From Microbulbifer variabilis (lineage in GTDB: Bacteria > Pseudomonadota > Gammaproteobacteria > Pseudomonadales > Cellvibrionaceae): a DNA stretch of 64,000 bases. Position 1 is the first letter of the stretch; the number at the start of each line of letters is the position of its first letter. Below, one piece after another: positions 24,406-34,449 of the stretch. The position numbers and the translations under genes were made by a program. Location: assembly GCF_023716485.1 (NCBI RefSeq), contig NZ_CP092418.1, positions 1,471,001 through 1,535,000 on the forward strand, given 5' to 3'. Below the pieces are notes generated by a model. That model ran no database searches, had not been told where the DNA came from, and saw nothing but the letters and a program-made list of their open reading frames with translations.

Positions 24406-27400
24406 ATGCGTGTGCGTAAGTTGGCACTTGCAGTTGGTCTAGTCGGTGCACTGGGAAGCAATGCGGCTCTGGCGCTCGGACTGGGGGAGATCAAACTCAA
24501 CTCCACCCTTAATCAGCCACTCGATGCGGAAATTGGCCTGCTGCAAACCCGCGGCCTGGACGATGCTGAGATCAAAGTGCGCCTCGCGGGGCCGGATGAA
24601 TTTGACCGCGCAGGTGTGGAACGCTCTTACCTACTCACTTCACTGCGTTTTGATGTGGATTACTCTGGTGGCAAGCCGGTGGTCCGTATTACCAGCCGCG
24701 AACCAATCCGCGAGCCTTTCCTGAATTTCCTGGTGGAAACCCGCTGGCCCAGTGGCCGCTTATTGCGTGAATACACCCTTTTAATGGACCTGCCGGCGTT
24801 TTCACCAAACAGTGCCCAACAGCCGGTGCGCGCCGCCGAGCGCGAGCGCCAGCAGGTACGCCGCGACACCCAGGTGCAGAGGCCCGCGCCGCGCTCGGTA
24901 CAGCCTGCCCAGCAACCGGTTGCCCAGCCTGAAGTGGAGCAGCCCGCAGAAACGCCGGCGGCGCAACAGCCCGAGCCTGTGCGCCGTCAGCCGCAGCGCG
25001 CTGCCACAGATAGCGGCGACAGCAGCCAAGTTTACGGTCCGGTTTCCTCTGCCGATACCCTGTGGGAGATCGCCCTGGAAAATCGAGTGAGTCGTGATTT
25101 TTCCGTTCAGCAAACTATGTTGGCGATTCAGCGCCTGAACCCGGACGCTTTTATCAACGGCAATATTAACCTGTTGAAAAAAGGTGCTGTGCTGCGTCTG
25201 CCAAACAGTGAGGATCTGCGCAGCCTGAGCCTCACCGAGGCAATCTCCGAGGTCGCCCAACAGAATGATTCCTGGCGCCAACGCAGCGGTGTTGAGGAAG
25301 TCGCCACGGGTGCGCCGCTGGATGCGCGCCCGGTGGAGGAAGAACGCATTGTCAGCAATGAGGTTGAGGGGCGTGTCAGCCTGACTGCGCCCGGCGACAA
25401 TGAGTCTGTAATTTCGGGTTCCGGAAGCGGTGCAGAAGACAGTGAGGCGCTGGAAGGCGACCTGACGGTGGCCGAGGAAGAGCTGGATAAATCGCAGCTG
25501 GAAAATACCGAGCTGCGCGAGCGTATCGCCGAACTCGATGAGCAGATCGATACCATGGAGGCCTTGGTAGAGGTTTCCAATGAGGAGATGCTTGCGGTGC
25601 AAGCCGCAGCCGAATTGTCTGATCCGCTTCTTGATACCAGTGATATTGACAGTACTGAGCTGGCAGATAATACGCTGGGGAGTGATGAGACGCAGCTGGA
25701 CGAGTCCCTCGCCGCTGAGTCTCTGGATGACGCAACAGAACAGAATGATACGCAGGTCGCTGAAACTGAACCGCAGTCGCGCAATCGCGTAATGTCTGTT
25801 CAGACCCAGCCCGAGCCCAGCCTGATGGAGAAGCTTGGCGACAATATGCAACTGGTCGGCATCGGTGCCGCTGGTTTGCTAGTGGGCCTGTTTGGCTTCT
25901 TTACTTGGCGTCGTCGCCAGGCTGAGCAGGAAGCAGAGCAGCAACTGGAGCAACAGTTGGCCGCAGAGGAATCTCTGCAGGTGATGCCGGAAGAGACCGC
26001 TGAAGCTGATGAGACATTGGCTGCGGTAGAGAGTATGGAAGCCGATAACGCTTTCGACCTCGGTGATCTGGGTGATGTGGGCACCGATGACCCCATCTCC
26101 GAGGCCGAGATTCACCTGTCCCTTGGGCAGTACGAAGAGGCAGAAAGTAAATTGCTGCTGGGCCTGGAAAAAGATCCCCAGGTGGTAGATGCACGCCTGA
26201 TGCTGATGGAAGTTTACGCCCACAATCAGGACGTTGAGAAGTTCGACGATCACTACATCCAATTGCTGGCTATCAGCGATGGCCCTGCGGCCGACCGCGC
26301 CGCGCGCCTGCGTGAAACTATTGCCGATGCTCCAGACTTTGAAGCCCCGGCGATGGATTTTTCCAGCGAGTCACTGGAAGCGGCGCAACTGGATGATATC
26401 GGCGCTGCACTGGATCAGGATTTCTCCGCAGCAGAACCGGCCCAGTCCTCTATAGACGATTTTAATGGCGACAATTCACTGCTTGACGACCTCACCATGG
26501 ATCTCTCCTTGGACGGTGAGAAGCTGGATAGTGAGAAAGCAGATGGCGAATTAGCCTCTGAAGAACTGTCTCTCGATTTGGTGGATAGTTTTACAGAACC
26601 TGCGCTGGAGGCGGGTGAATCCCTCGATCTGGACAATGAGTTCAACCTTGATGACTTGGATCTCGATGGTGCTTTGGACAGCGAGCAGGATGGTTCCCAG
26701 CTGGCGTCCAACAATAATGAAGAGCTAAACCTCGACGACCTCGATCTTGGTGAGTTGGATCTCGGTGATCTGAATACAGGTGAAACTTCGGAATTGGCAT
26801 TGCAAGACTCGCCAGTAGAGGAAGTTGCCGCCGAGAATGCGTCAGGCTTGGCGCCAATTGATTTCGATACCTCAGAATTGGATCTTGATTCCCTGGCGCT
26901 GGATAGCGCTGAGAGCCATGAGGTGGGTGCCGACGAGTTGGTGGCGGAGCTCGAAGAGTCTGCAGTGGCGGCTGACAAGGCGAAGTCCGGTGGTTCCATT
27001 GGTGGTCTGGACTTCGAGTTGGATCTCTCCATGATGGAAGAGACCGCGCAAGAGCCGCAAGCCGATGAGGCCCTGGCAATTGAGGAGAGCCTTGAGGCCC
27101 AGGAACTGGACTCTCTGGAGGCTGATCTCGATATTACGTCCAGCGCGGGTAGCGAGGATGAGCTCTCACTGGAGACTTTCTCCGAGAGTGACCTGGATAT
27201 GATTGGTTCAGAGTTCGATGGGGAACTGGACCTCGACAGTATTAATCTCGATGATATTGCCGGGGACCTTGCCTCTACTGAATCTCTGCAGAGTGAAGAT
27301 GGCGCCGCTGTAGCGGATACGACTGTGCCCAATAGCCTGCCCCAGGAAGAGGATCTCGATTTTGATATGGCCTCTCTGGAAGCGACTGGAGAGGAGCTGT

Positions 27401-27834
27401 CCCTCGATGAGGCTTCAGTAGAAGAAGAGTTTTCTCTCGAGGAGGAGCTGGCCCTGATTGATGAGTCCACCGATGGGGATCTGTCTACCGGTCTGGACCT
27501 CGAAAGTGACTTGGGGTTGGAGGCTGCGGCAGACCAAGCGCAGGGACTCCCTGAGCAAGAGTCCCAGCAGCAAGCGGGTGAGGCTGTTGTCACTCAGCAG
27601 CAGGAGACCGAGTCTGAATTTGCCGGCTTGGATTTCAACTTGGAAAATGATCTCAACTCCGAACTGAGCCTACTCGAAGGCGGCGATGAGATGGGCACCA
27701 AGCTGGAATTGGCCCAGGCCTATATGGATATGGGTGACAAAGAGGGCGCCAAGGATATTCTCAAAGAAGTGGCCCAAGATGGCGGCGGCGAGCATAAGAG
27801 TCGCGCTGAGGAGTTGTTGGAGCGCATGGTTTAA
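24406..27834 (+). CDS. fimV: FimV-type cell-pole protein
   Basis: The 1142-residue protein has a signal-peptide-like start (LALAVGLVGALGSNAALA), the conserved GLGEIKLNSTLNQPLDAEI domain, a Pro/Gln-rich stretch, a LysM-like peptidoglycan-binding segment near residues 205-270 (SSADTLWEIA, QQTMLAIQRLNPDAF), a coiled coil near 355-395, one transmembrane segment near 482-500 and a very acidic cytoplasmic part with many Leu-Asp-Asp-Leu-type repeats. The end (LELAQAYMDMGDKEGAKDIL) is the conserved C-terminal TPR of FimV. In Pseudomonas it organises the type IV pilus pole. Confidence 0.93.
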   Translation: MRVRKLALAVGLVGALGSNAALALGLGEIKLNSTLNQPLDAEIGLLQTRGLDDAEIKVRLAGPDEFDRAGVERSYLLTSLRFDVDYSGGKPVVRITSREPIREPFLNFLVETRWPSGRLLREYTLLMDLPAFSPNSAQQPVRAAERERQQVRRDTQVQRPAPRSVQPAQQPVAQPEVEQPAETPAAQQPEPVRRQPQRAATDSGDSSQVYGPVSSADTLWEIALENRVSRDFSVQQTMLAIQRLNPDAFINGNINLLKKGAVLRLPNSEDLRSLSLTEAISEVAQQNDSWRQRSGVEEVATGAPLDARPVEEERIVSNEVEGRVSLTAPGDNESVISGSGSGAEDSEALEGDLTVAEEELDKSQLENTELRERIAELDEQIDTMEALVEVSNEEMLAVQAAAELSDPLLDTSDIDSTELADNTLGSDETQLDESLAAESLDDATEQNDTQVAETEPQSRNRVMSVQTQPEPSLMEKLGDNMQLVGIGAAGLLVGLFGFFTWRRRQAEQEAEQQLEQQLAAEESLQVMPEETAEADETLAAVESMEADNAFDLGDLGDVGTDDPISEAEIHLSLGQYEEAESKLLLGLEKDPQVVDARLMLMEVYAHNQDVEKFDDHYIQLLAISDGPAADRAARLRETIADAPDFEAPAMDFSSESLEAAQLDDIGAALDQDFSAAEPAQSSIDDFNGDNSLLDDLTMDLSLDGEKLDSEKADGELASEELSLDLVDSFTEPALEAGESLDLDNEFNLDDLDLDGALDSEQDGSQLASNNNEELNLDDLDLGELDLGDLNTGETSELALQDSPVEEVAAENASGLAPIDFDTSELDLDSLALDSAESHEVGADELVAELEESAVAADKAKSGGSIGGLDFELDLSMMEETAQEPQADEALAIEESLEAQELDSLEADLDITSSAGSEDELSLETFSESDLDMIGSEFDGELDLDSINLDDIAGDLASTESLQSEDGAAVADTTVPNSLPQEEDLDFDMASLEATGEELSLDEASVEEEFSLEEELALIDESTDGDLSTGLDLESDLGLEAAADQAQGLPEQESQQQAGEAVVTQQQETESEFAGLDFNLENDLNSELSLLEGGDEMGTKLELAQAYMDMGDKEGAKDILKEVAQDGGGEHKSRAEELLERMV

Positions 27835-27854
27835 GCGCTTCTCAACTCCGCGTG

Positions 27855-27886
27855 AAAAAACCTCGCACTGGTTGCGAGGTTTTTTT
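27855..27886. terminator. Rho-independent terminator after fimV
   Basis: AAAAAACCTCGCA and TGCGAGGTTTTTT pair around CTGGT, followed by a further T. The A run allows action on both strands. Confidence 0.85.
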
Positions 27887-27997
27887 ATTTTGTCGGAGAA
27901 TTCCCGGTTTCCCCCAGTTTGTATCCAGATTGTTGGATTTTGCTTTTTTACGCTCTCCTCGACTTTGAGGTGGCATCAATAGAGTAATTTTGCCGTT

Positions 27998-28891
27998 ATG
28001 ACGCAGGCAATTGAACGCGAATATATTTACAAGGCCAATGGCGAAGTTCCCCCTGGCGAGCAACTGCCCGAGGGGTTGCGTCGTATTGCGCTGGGAGTTG
28101 AGTACTGCGGTGCGCGGTTACACGGTTTTCAAAAGCAGAAGTCAGCGGCGGAAACTGTGCAGGCCCACCTGGAGCGTGCCCTGTCAAATATTGCGGCAGA
28201 GCCGGTCACCCTGATCTGTGCTGGGCGCACTGATGCCGGCGTGCATGCCACCAATCAGGTGATTCATTTCGATACCCGTGCCCAGCGCCCGGAGCGCGCC
28301 TGGGTTCAAGGGGTGAATACCAAGTTACCGGATTCTGTGCGTGTACGCTGGGTTCGTGAGATGCCGGCGCAATTTCATGCGCGTTTTTCCGCCCATGTGC
28401 GGACTTATCGCTATCTGATTCACTGTGCCCCGACCCGCTCAGCGCACAGTTCGTCAGAGGTGACTTGGACCCAGCACCCGCTGGATCTGAATGCCATGAG
28501 CGAGGGGGCGAAGCACTTGATTGGCCGCCAGGATTTCACCAGTTTCCGCGCTTCCCAGTGTCAGGCCAAAAGCCCTGTGCGGGAAATTACCCGCTTGGAT
28601 ATTGCCCGTGTTGGCCAGCTGATCGTGCTGGAAGTGAGCGCCAATGCGTTCTTGCATCATATGGTGCGCAATATTACCGGTGTGCTGATGGCGGTGGGCC
28701 GGGGGGAGCGCAGCTCGAGTTGGGTGGAAGAAGTGCTGGAGAGGCGCGATCGCTCCGCGGGTGGAGTTACCGCGCCACCATTTGGTTTGTATCTGGTGGA
28801 TGTGCAATACCCGAAGGAGTTTCAGTTGCCTAGCTGTGATCCGGGTCCTCTGCTGGTGCCTCTGCCGCTCGGCTCGCTTGCACAGCCTTAA
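27998..28891 (+). CDS. truA: tRNA pseudouridine(38-40) synthase
   Basis: TruA modifies U38-U40 in the anticodon arm of tRNAs. The 297-residue protein has GVEYCGARLHGFQKQ near residue 33, the catalytic Asp in CAGRTDAGVHATNQV near residue 79, RYLIHC near residue 136 and the end motif NAFLHHMVRNITGVL near residue 215. The N terminus is about 20 residues longer than in E. coli; the first ATG at 27998 is used here although an internal start could be chosen. It sits between fimV and trpF as in Pseudomonas. Confidence 0.95.
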   Translation: MTQAIEREYIYKANGEVPPGEQLPEGLRRIALGVEYCGARLHGFQKQKSAAETVQAHLERALSNIAAEPVTLICAGRTDAGVHATNQVIHFDTRAQRPERAWVQGVNTKLPDSVRVRWVREMPAQFHARFSAHVRTYRYLIHCAPTRSAHSSSEVTWTQHPLDLNAMSEGAKHLIGRQDFTSFRASQCQAKSPVREITRLDIARVGQLIVLEVSANAFLHHMVRNITGVLMAVGRGERSSSWVEEVLERRDRSAGGVTAPPFGLYLVDVQYPKEFQLPSCDPGPLLVPLPLGSLAQP

Positions 28892-29029
28892 AAGCTAGCT
28901 TTTGCTTCCGATGCAGCCGTGAGGCTGCTACGCCACTTGAATAGCACGCGTTTCGCCCCCGGTGTCAATCTGCTAGTATCCAGCGTTCCCTCATTTTTGT
29001 TGGCCGCTCGGCTGGCTCCAGGTTAAGCG

Positions 29030-29641
29030 ATGCAAGTGAAAATTTGCGGCATCACCCGTGTAGAAGATGCCCTGATGGCGATTGATGCCGGTGCGGATGC
29101 ACTGGGATTGGTTTTCTACAAGGCGAGTCCCCGCTATATCGATCCGCAGGTTGCGGCAGTGATTGCCGAGGCGGTTCCTCCCTTTGTTACCCTGACCGGC
29201 CTGTTTGTGGATGCTGCCCAGAGTGAAGTGGACCAGACTTTGGGGTTGGTTCCTCTTAATTTATTGCAATTTCACGGTGAGGAAGCTGCCCGTTACTGCG
29301 AACAGTTTCGTCGGCCCTATATCAAGGCCCTGCGTATGAAGGAGGGCTTGGATGTTGTCGCAGCAATGCAGGAGCACCCCAAAGCACGCGGGTTTTTACT
29401 GGATGCCTATCGCCCTGGTGTTCCCGGTGGTACGGGTGAGACTTTTGACTGGGATAGGGTTCCTCAGGAAAGCGGCCGGTCCATAGTACTTGCCGGTGGA
29501 CTGACAGGGGATAATGTTGCTGCAGCAATATCGGCAGCGCGGCCTCTGGGCGTGGATGTCAGCGGCGGCGTAGAGCAGGCGCCGGGTATCAAGGATCGAC
29601 AAAAAGTGAGTGCTTTTATTCGTGCAGCTAAGAACAACTAG
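29030..29641 (+). CDS. trpF: Phosphoribosylanthranilate isomerase
   Basis: TrpF converts phosphoribosylanthranilate to CdRP in tryptophan synthesis. The 203-residue TIM-barrel protein starts VKICGITRVEDALMAIDAGADALGLVFY with the general-base Cys in KICGIT and has the catalytic Asp region LFVDAAQSEVD, LLQFHGEEA near residue 82 and LAGGLTGDNV, GVDVSGGVE near the end, which bind the phosphate. It is a stand-alone trpF, not fused to trpC, as in Pseudomonas. trpB follows after a 312-bp repeat-rich spacer. Confidence 0.96.
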   Translation: MQVKICGITRVEDALMAIDAGADALGLVFYKASPRYIDPQVAAVIAEAVPPFVTLTGLFVDAAQSEVDQTLGLVPLNLLQFHGEEAARYCEQFRRPYIKALRMKEGLDVVAAMQEHPKARGFLLDAYRPGVPGGTGETFDWDRVPQESGRSIVLAGGLTGDNVAAAISAARPLGVDVSGGVEQAPGIKDRQKVSAFIRAAKNN

Positions 29642-29682
29642 CTGGCGAGACAGAATATTTTAGCGCCACAAGAATGTGTCGC

Positions 29683-29768
29683 TGCCGGCAATGTCGGCGC
29701 GAGCCAGTAAATCCACGCATCTGCGACAGTATTTTCTGGCGATGCTTGAATAGTTCAGGAGGAACTAT
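29683..29768 (+). repeat. Intergenic repeat copy 1 between trpF and trpB
   Basis: The unit begins GCCGGCAATGTCGGCGCGAG and ends TTCAGGAGGAACTAT. Copy 2 at 29807-29901 is nearly the same but has a nine-base insertion. The end forms a short stem ATAGTTC/GAACTAT. Confidence 0.75.
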
Positions 29769-29806
29769 CGCTACATAGGATGAAAGCGGCACAGGGAAGT
29801 GCCGCC

Positions 29807-29909
29807 GCCGGCATTGCCGGCGCGAGCCAGTAAATACCAGCAGATCCACGCATCTGCGGCAGTATTTTCTGGCGATGCTTGAATAGTTCAGGAGGAACTA
29901 TTCAAGCAT
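29807..29909 (+). repeat. Intergenic repeat copy 2 with a perfect 15-bp hairpin
   Basis: The unit begins GCCGGCATTGCCGGCGCGAG. Its end (29875-29909) is a perfect 15-bp stem, ATGCTTGAATAGTTC with its complement, around the loop AGGAG. It is followed by an AT-rich stretch up to trpB; no T run follows. It may be a REP-like element or a regulatory structure in the trp transcript. Confidence 0.7.
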
Positions 29910-29953
29910 TAATAAATAGGCAAATAGTTTAAAAACCACGTGACCCACGGAGT

Positions 29954-31177
29954 ATGAGTGTGAGTAAGCCAGGTGCTATCGATTTTTCCACCTTCCCGGA
30001 TGCGAGCGGACATTTTGGTCCCTACGGCGGTCGCTTTGTATCGGAGACGCTGATCAGCGCACTGGATGAGCTTCAGGCAATGTATAGTCGCCTGAAAGAT
30101 GATCCGGATTTCGTCGCTGCCTTTGATCACGATCTGGCGCACTACGTAGGCAGGCCATCGCCGCTGTATCTTGCTGAGCGACTGACTGAGCAGGCGGGCG
30201 GTGCGCGAATCTGGCTTAAGCGCGAAGATCTCAATCACACCGGTGCACATAAAGTAAATAACACCGTGGGCCAGGCGTTGTTGGCCAAGCACAGCGGTAA
30301 GAGTCGTGTTATTGCCGAAACCGGCGCAGGCCAGCACGGTGTGGCCACCGCTACCGTGGCCGCGCGTTTGGGGTTGCAGTGCACCGTTTATATGGGCGCT
30401 GAAGACGTCAAACGCCAGTCCCCCAATGTCTACCGTATGAAATTGTTGGGTGCCGAAGTCGTACCGGTGGAGTCCGGCTCCAAGACCCTCAAAGACGCCA
30501 TGAATGAGGCCATGCGTGACTGGGTAACGAATGTCGATAATACTTTTTACATTATTGGTACAGTGGCTGGTCCTCACCCCTATCCGCAATTGGTGCGGGA
30601 TTTCAATTCTATTATCGGTCGCGAAGCGCGCCGTCAGAGTCTGGAGCGCTTTGGTCAGTTGCCCGACGCCCTGGTGGCCTGTGTCGGCGGTGGTTCCAAT
30701 GCGATTGGTCTGTTCCACCCCTTCCTCAATGATTCAGAGGTGAAGATGTTTGGCGTTGAAGCTGGCGGTGAAGGCCTGGCCTCCGGTAAGCACGCGGCGC
30801 CACTCAACGATGGTATTCCCGGTGTTCTGCATGGCAACCGTACTTACCTAATGGAAGATGAGGACGGCCAGATTATCGAAACCCACTCCGTTTCTGCGGG
30901 CCTCGATTACCCCGGTGTTGGCCCCGAGCACGCCTGGCTCAAAGATATCGGCCGTGTAGAGTATGTTACCGCCGATGATAAAGAGGCGCTCGATGCCTTC
31001 CGACGCCTAACCCGCACTGAGGGTATTCTGCCGGCTTTGGAGTCCAGCCATGCGGTCGCCTATGCGATGAAGCTCGCGGCTGAAATGGCGCCTGAGCAAA
31101 ATATCGTGGTGAACCTCTCCGGCCGGGGGGACAAAGATATTTTCACCGTTGCCGCTATCGATGGCATTGAGGTTTAG
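29954..31177 (+). CDS. trpB: Tryptophan synthase beta subunit
   Basis: TrpB joins indole and serine with pyridoxal phosphate. The 407-residue protein has [16 protein letters not shown] near the start, the PLP lysine in [11 protein letters not shown] near residue 99, [14 protein letters not shown] near residue 118 and the phosphate-binding GGGSNAIG near residue 242. The family length is about 400 residues. trpA follows after 92 bases. The start ATG has ACGGAG close upstream. Confidence 0.97.
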   Translation: MSVSKPGAIDFSTFPDASGHFGPYGGRFVSETLISALDELQAMYSRLKDDPDFVAAFDHDLAHYVGRPSPLYLAERLTEQAGGARIWLKREDLNHTGAHKVNNTVGQALLAKHSGKSRVIAETGAGQHGVATATVAARLGLQCTVYMGAEDVKRQSPNVYRMKLLGAEVVPVESGSKTLKDAMNEAMRDWVTNVDNTFYIIGTVAGPHPYPQLVRDFNSIIGREARRQSLERFGQLPDALVACVGGGSNAIGLFHPFLNDSEVKMFGVEAGGEGLASGKHAAPLNDGIPGVLHGNRTYLMEDEDGQIIETHSVSAGLDYPGVGPEHAWLKDIGRVEYVTADDKEALDAFRRLTRTEGILPALESSHAVAYAMKLAAEMAPEQNIVVNLSGRGDKDIFTVAAIDGIEV

Positions 31178-31269
31178 CGGCGTTCTGCCCACCTGCCCGG
31201 GTGGGCGTATCGAAATAATCGTGACCAAGTGAGCTGGCACTAGGCCAGAAGTAGCTCAGGGAATACACA

Positions 31270-32079
31270 GTGACAGAACAAAATAGAATTGATCGCCGCT
31301 TTGCGAGACTGCGCGGTGAGGGCCGCAAGGCCTTGGTAACTTATATCGTCGCCGGTGATGGCGGCCTGGATAATACCGTGCCGTTGATGCACCAGCTGGT
31401 GGCCAATGGGGCGGATATTATTGAGTTGGGTGTGCCTTTCTCCGATCCCATGGCTGAGGGGCCGGTAATCCAAAAGGGGCATGAGCGCGCCCTGGCCAAT
31501 GGCGCCTCGCTGCGCAAGTGCCTGGCGTTGGTGAAAGAGTTCCGCCAGGTGGATGCGGAAACCCCGGTTATCCTGATGGGATATGCCAATCCGATCCAGC
31601 GTATGGGCGAGCGCGAGTTTGCCGATGCGGCGCTAGAGGCCGGTGTTGATGGTGCCCTTACGGTGGATTTACCTGCGGAAGAGTCGGGTCCGCTCAACAA
31701 GCTATTGGCCGATCGCAATTTGCGCAATATCTTTTTGCTGACGCCGACCACCACTGAGGAGCGTATTCGCGAGATTACCGGCCTGGCCAGCGGTTTTGTG
31801 TATTACGTCTCACTGAAAGGGGTCACCGGTGCTGGTCATTTGGACCTGGATTCAGTGCGCGATAACCTCGAACATATTCGCCGTTTCACCGATCTGCCCT
31901 TGTGTGTGGGTTTCGGTATCAAAGATGGCAGCTCGGCGCGCTCAGTCAGTGCCCATGGCGACGGGGCGGTAGTGGGCAGTGTACTGGTGTCCGCGGTGGA
32001 TGAAGCTGCGGACTTAGTCGCAGCCAAGGCGAGGCTGGGGGAAATCGTCAGCGAGATGCGCCAGGCACTGGACCGTTAG
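31270..32079 (+). CDS. trpA: Tryptophan synthase alpha subunit
   Basis: TrpA cleaves indole-3-glycerol phosphate and channels indole to TrpB. The 269-residue TIM-barrel protein has the catalytic Glu and Asp in DIIELGVPFSDPMAEGPVIQ near residues 46-65 and the phosphate-binding end GFGIKDG near residue 214, GAVVGS near residue 235. It starts with a GTG preceded by CAGGGA. The spacing to trpB and the shared strand indicate one operon. Confidence 0.97.
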   Translation: MTEQNRIDRRFARLRGEGRKALVTYIVAGDGGLDNTVPLMHQLVANGADIIELGVPFSDPMAEGPVIQKGHERALANGASLRKCLALVKEFRQVDAETPVILMGYANPIQRMGEREFADAALEAGVDGALTVDLPAEESGPLNKLLADRNLRNIFLLTPTTTEERIREITGLASGFVYYVSLKGVTGAGHLDLDSVRDNLEHIRRFTDLPLCVGFGIKDGSSARSVSAHGDGAVVGSVLVSAVDEAADLVAAKARLGEIVSEMRQALDR

Positions 32080-32102
32080 GCTTTCACCCAAGTTTAAGCG
32101 AT

Positions 32103-32147
32103 AAACTGGCCAGATCACCAAAAATAGCGGCTGATCTGGCTCAGTTT
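32103..32147. other. Long hairpin between trpA and accD
   Basis: AAACTGGCCAGATCA pairs with TGATCTGGC-T-CAGTTT (15 pairs with one bulged T) around a 14-base loop. No T run follows, so it is not a clear terminator; it may stabilise or process the transcript. Confidence 0.5.
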
Positions 32148-32239
32148 GATGTTCAGCTTAGTGTTTTAATTCGTAGCCTGAAACTCACCGGTCGGTAAAA
32201 TGCACCGGCCTACAGAAAGCATCCGGATTTGGAAACGAG

Positions 32240-33094
32240 ATGAGCTGGTTAGAAAAAATTGTTCCCGCGGTAATTCGCACCGAGCGACGTGCCGGCAGCA
32301 GCAAGGTCCCAGAGGGGGTATGGAAGAAGTGTGTCAAATGTGACGCCATGCTTTACCGCCCGGAGCTGGAGCGCAACCTGGATGTGTGCCCCAAGTGCGA
32401 CCACCATTTGCGCATCGGCGCCCGCCGTCGCCTGGATATATTCCTCGATGAAGATGGACGCGAAGAGCTGGCTACCGATGTGTTGCCAGTGGATCGCCTG
32501 AAGTTTAAAGACGTCAAAAAGTACAAAGACCGTCTTTTGCAAGCACAAAAATCCACTGGTGAAAAAGATGCACTGATCGCCATGCAAGGCACCCTGAATG
32601 GAGAGCCCCTGGTAGCGGTGGCCTTCGAATTTGCCTTCCACGGCGGTTCCATGGGCTATGTGGTGGGTGAACGCTTTACCCGCGCGGCCCAACGCGCTTT
32701 GGAACAGCGTATTCCGCTGGTGTGCTTTTCTGCCACCGGTGGGGCGCGTATGCAGGAGGCCCTGATCTCTTTGATGCAGATGGCCAAGACCTCGGCAGTG
32801 TTGGAAAAAATGAAGATGGCGGGAGTACCCTATATCTCCATTATGACCGACCCCGTGTACGGCGGCGTTTCAGCCTCTTTGGCCCTGCTGGGTGATATTA
32901 ATGCGGCCGAGCCAGGTGCGCGAGCCGGATTTGCCGGCCCCAATATTATCGAGCAGACTATCCGCCAGAAGTTGCCCAAGGGCTTCCAGCGCAGTGAATT
33001 TCTACTGGAACATGGCGCCATCGATATGATTATTCCACGCAAGGATATGCGTACCACCGTCTCGCGCTTATTGGGTAAACTGAGCGGTAATTAA
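32240..33094 (+). CDS. accD: Acetyl-CoA carboxylase carboxyltransferase beta subunit
   Basis: AccD with AccA moves the carboxyl group from biotin to acetyl-CoA in fatty-acid synthesis. The 284-residue protein has the four-Cys zinc ribbon near residues 31-53 ([15 protein letters not shown]) and the crotonase-like core with [33 protein letters not shown] and [21 protein letters not shown]. Placement between trpA and folC is as in Pseudomonas. Confidence 0.97.
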   Translation: MSWLEKIVPAVIRTERRAGSSKVPEGVWKKCVKCDAMLYRPELERNLDVCPKCDHHLRIGARRRLDIFLDEDGREELATDVLPVDRLKFKDVKKYKDRLLQAQKSTGEKDALIAMQGTLNGEPLVAVAFEFAFHGGSMGYVVGERFTRAAQRALEQRIPLVCFSATGGARMQEALISLMQMAKTSAVLEKMKMAGVPYISIMTDPVYGGVSASLALLGDINAAEPGARAGFAGPNIIEQTIRQKLPKGFQRSEFLLEHGAIDMIIPRKDMRTTVSRLLGKLSGN

Positions 33095-33177
33095 TTATTT
33101 CCCAATTCCCCGGAGGTCCTTAAGAGCAGTCAGTAAGAACGCCTGGCTGCTGCCTCCCACCAGCGATCTATCCAATT

Positions 33178-34449
33178 ATGTCCTCACTACAAGATTGGCT
33201 CACCCGCCTGGAGCGGTTGCACCCCTCTGAAATCGAACTCGGTCTTGAGCGTGTCTCTTCGGTTGCAGCTGCCCTGGGGGTACAAAAACCCGCCCCTACG
33301 GTGATTACCGTGGCTGGAACCAATGGCAAGGGCTCCTGCGTAGCGACTATGGAGGCACTCTTGTGCCGCGCCGGCTACTCCGTCGGCGCTTATAGTTCTC
33401 CACACCTATTGCGTTTTAATGAGCGGATACGCATCAATGGCGAGGAGGTATCCGATCAGCAGTTGGTGGAGTCCTTTGTCGCGGTGGAGGCTGCTCGCGG
33501 GGCGACCAGCCTTACCTATTTTGAGTTCACTACCCTGGCTGCACTGTGGTTATACCAGGGCGCGGGGGTGCAATATGCTTTGCTGGAAGTCGGTCTCGGT
33601 GGTCGGTTGGATGCAGTCAACTTGGTGGATGCCGACTTGGCGGTTATTACCAGCGTGGCAGTAGATCACGAGGATTGGCTTGGTAGCGATCGGGAAGTCA
33701 TCGGCCGCGAGAAAGCGGGCATCCTGCGTCCCGGGGCTCCTTTTGTCTGTGCAGATAGCTCTCCACCCCAATCTGTGCTGTCTGCGTCAGAAAAGCAGGC
33801 CAGTTCCAGTTATTTTATCGGCCAGGATTTCAGTATCACTTCGAGTGGTGAGAGTGAGATTTATCACTTTGGCGATTTGGTTCTGTCAATACCGGATATC
33901 ACTTTGCCGCGCCCCAGTATTGCTGCTGCGCTTACCGCGCTGACGCTTCTGGATGCGCTACCCCGGGAGGGAGTAGAGGCTGCCTTGGCCCAAATAGCCC
34001 TGCCAGGGCGCTGTCAGCAAGTCTACTGGCGTGAGCGAAATTTGCTGTTGGATGTGGGGCATAATCCGGCGGCGGCTGAACACTTGGCTACTTGGTTGAA
34101 GGACAATCCGGTGGAGGGGAAGACCCACGCCTTGATTGCGGCGATGGAAGATAAAGATCTCGTCGGTCTATTCGCTCCTCTGCGTAAGTTGGTAGATCGT
34201 TGGCACCCGGCCTTGCTGCCGGAAAATGGTCGTGCCGCAGAGGGTGAGGCACTGTGCACCGGTCTGCTAGAAGCTGGGGTAGATGAGACGAATGTGGATC
34301 GTCGCTGTCCAACAGTGGCTGAAGGGTTGCGGCAACTGCTGCCAACCCTCAATCCACAGGATAGGTTGCTTGTATATGGATCCTTCTTTACTGTGGCGGA
34401 AGTTCTGCAGCAGATGCGAGACGAGGGTAATGGAGAATTGCGAGGATAA
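33178..34449 (+). CDS. folC: Bifunctional folylpolyglutamate / dihydrofolate synthase
   Basis: FolC adds glutamate to dihydropteroate and folates. The 423-residue Mur-ligase-type protein has the ATP loop VAGTNGKGSCVATMEALL near residues 43-60, SSPHLLRFNERIRINGEEV near residue 71, EVGLGGRLDAVN near residue 138 and LDVGHNPAAAEHLA near residue 286. The last 20 bases overlap the next gene, which suggests translational coupling. Confidence 0.96.
   Translation: MSSLQDWLTRLERLHPSEIELGLERVSSVAAALGVQKPAPTVITVAGTNGKGSCVATMEALLCRAGYSVGAYSSPHLLRFNERIRINGEEVSDQQLVESFVAVEAARGATSLTYFEFTTLAALWLYQGAGVQYALLEVGLGGRLDAVNLVDADLAVITSVAVDHEDWLGSDREVIGREKAGILRPGAPFVCADSSPPQSVLSASEKQASSSYFIGQDFSITSSGESEIYHFGDLVLSIPDITLPRPSIAAALTALTLLDALPREGVEAALAQIALPGRCQQVYWRERNLLLDVGHNPAAAEHLATWLKDNPVEGKTHALIAAMEDKDLVGLFAPLRKLVDRWHPALLPENGRAAEGEALCTGLLEAGVDETNVDRRCPTVAEGLRQLLPTLNPQDRLLVYGSFFTVAEVLQQMRDEGNGELRG

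Noticed and set aside
26415..27593. Minus-strand frame of 392 codons opposite fimV, rich in Ser
   Set aside because: It mirrors the acidic low-complexity Leu/Asp/Glu coding of fimV and has no domain of its own.
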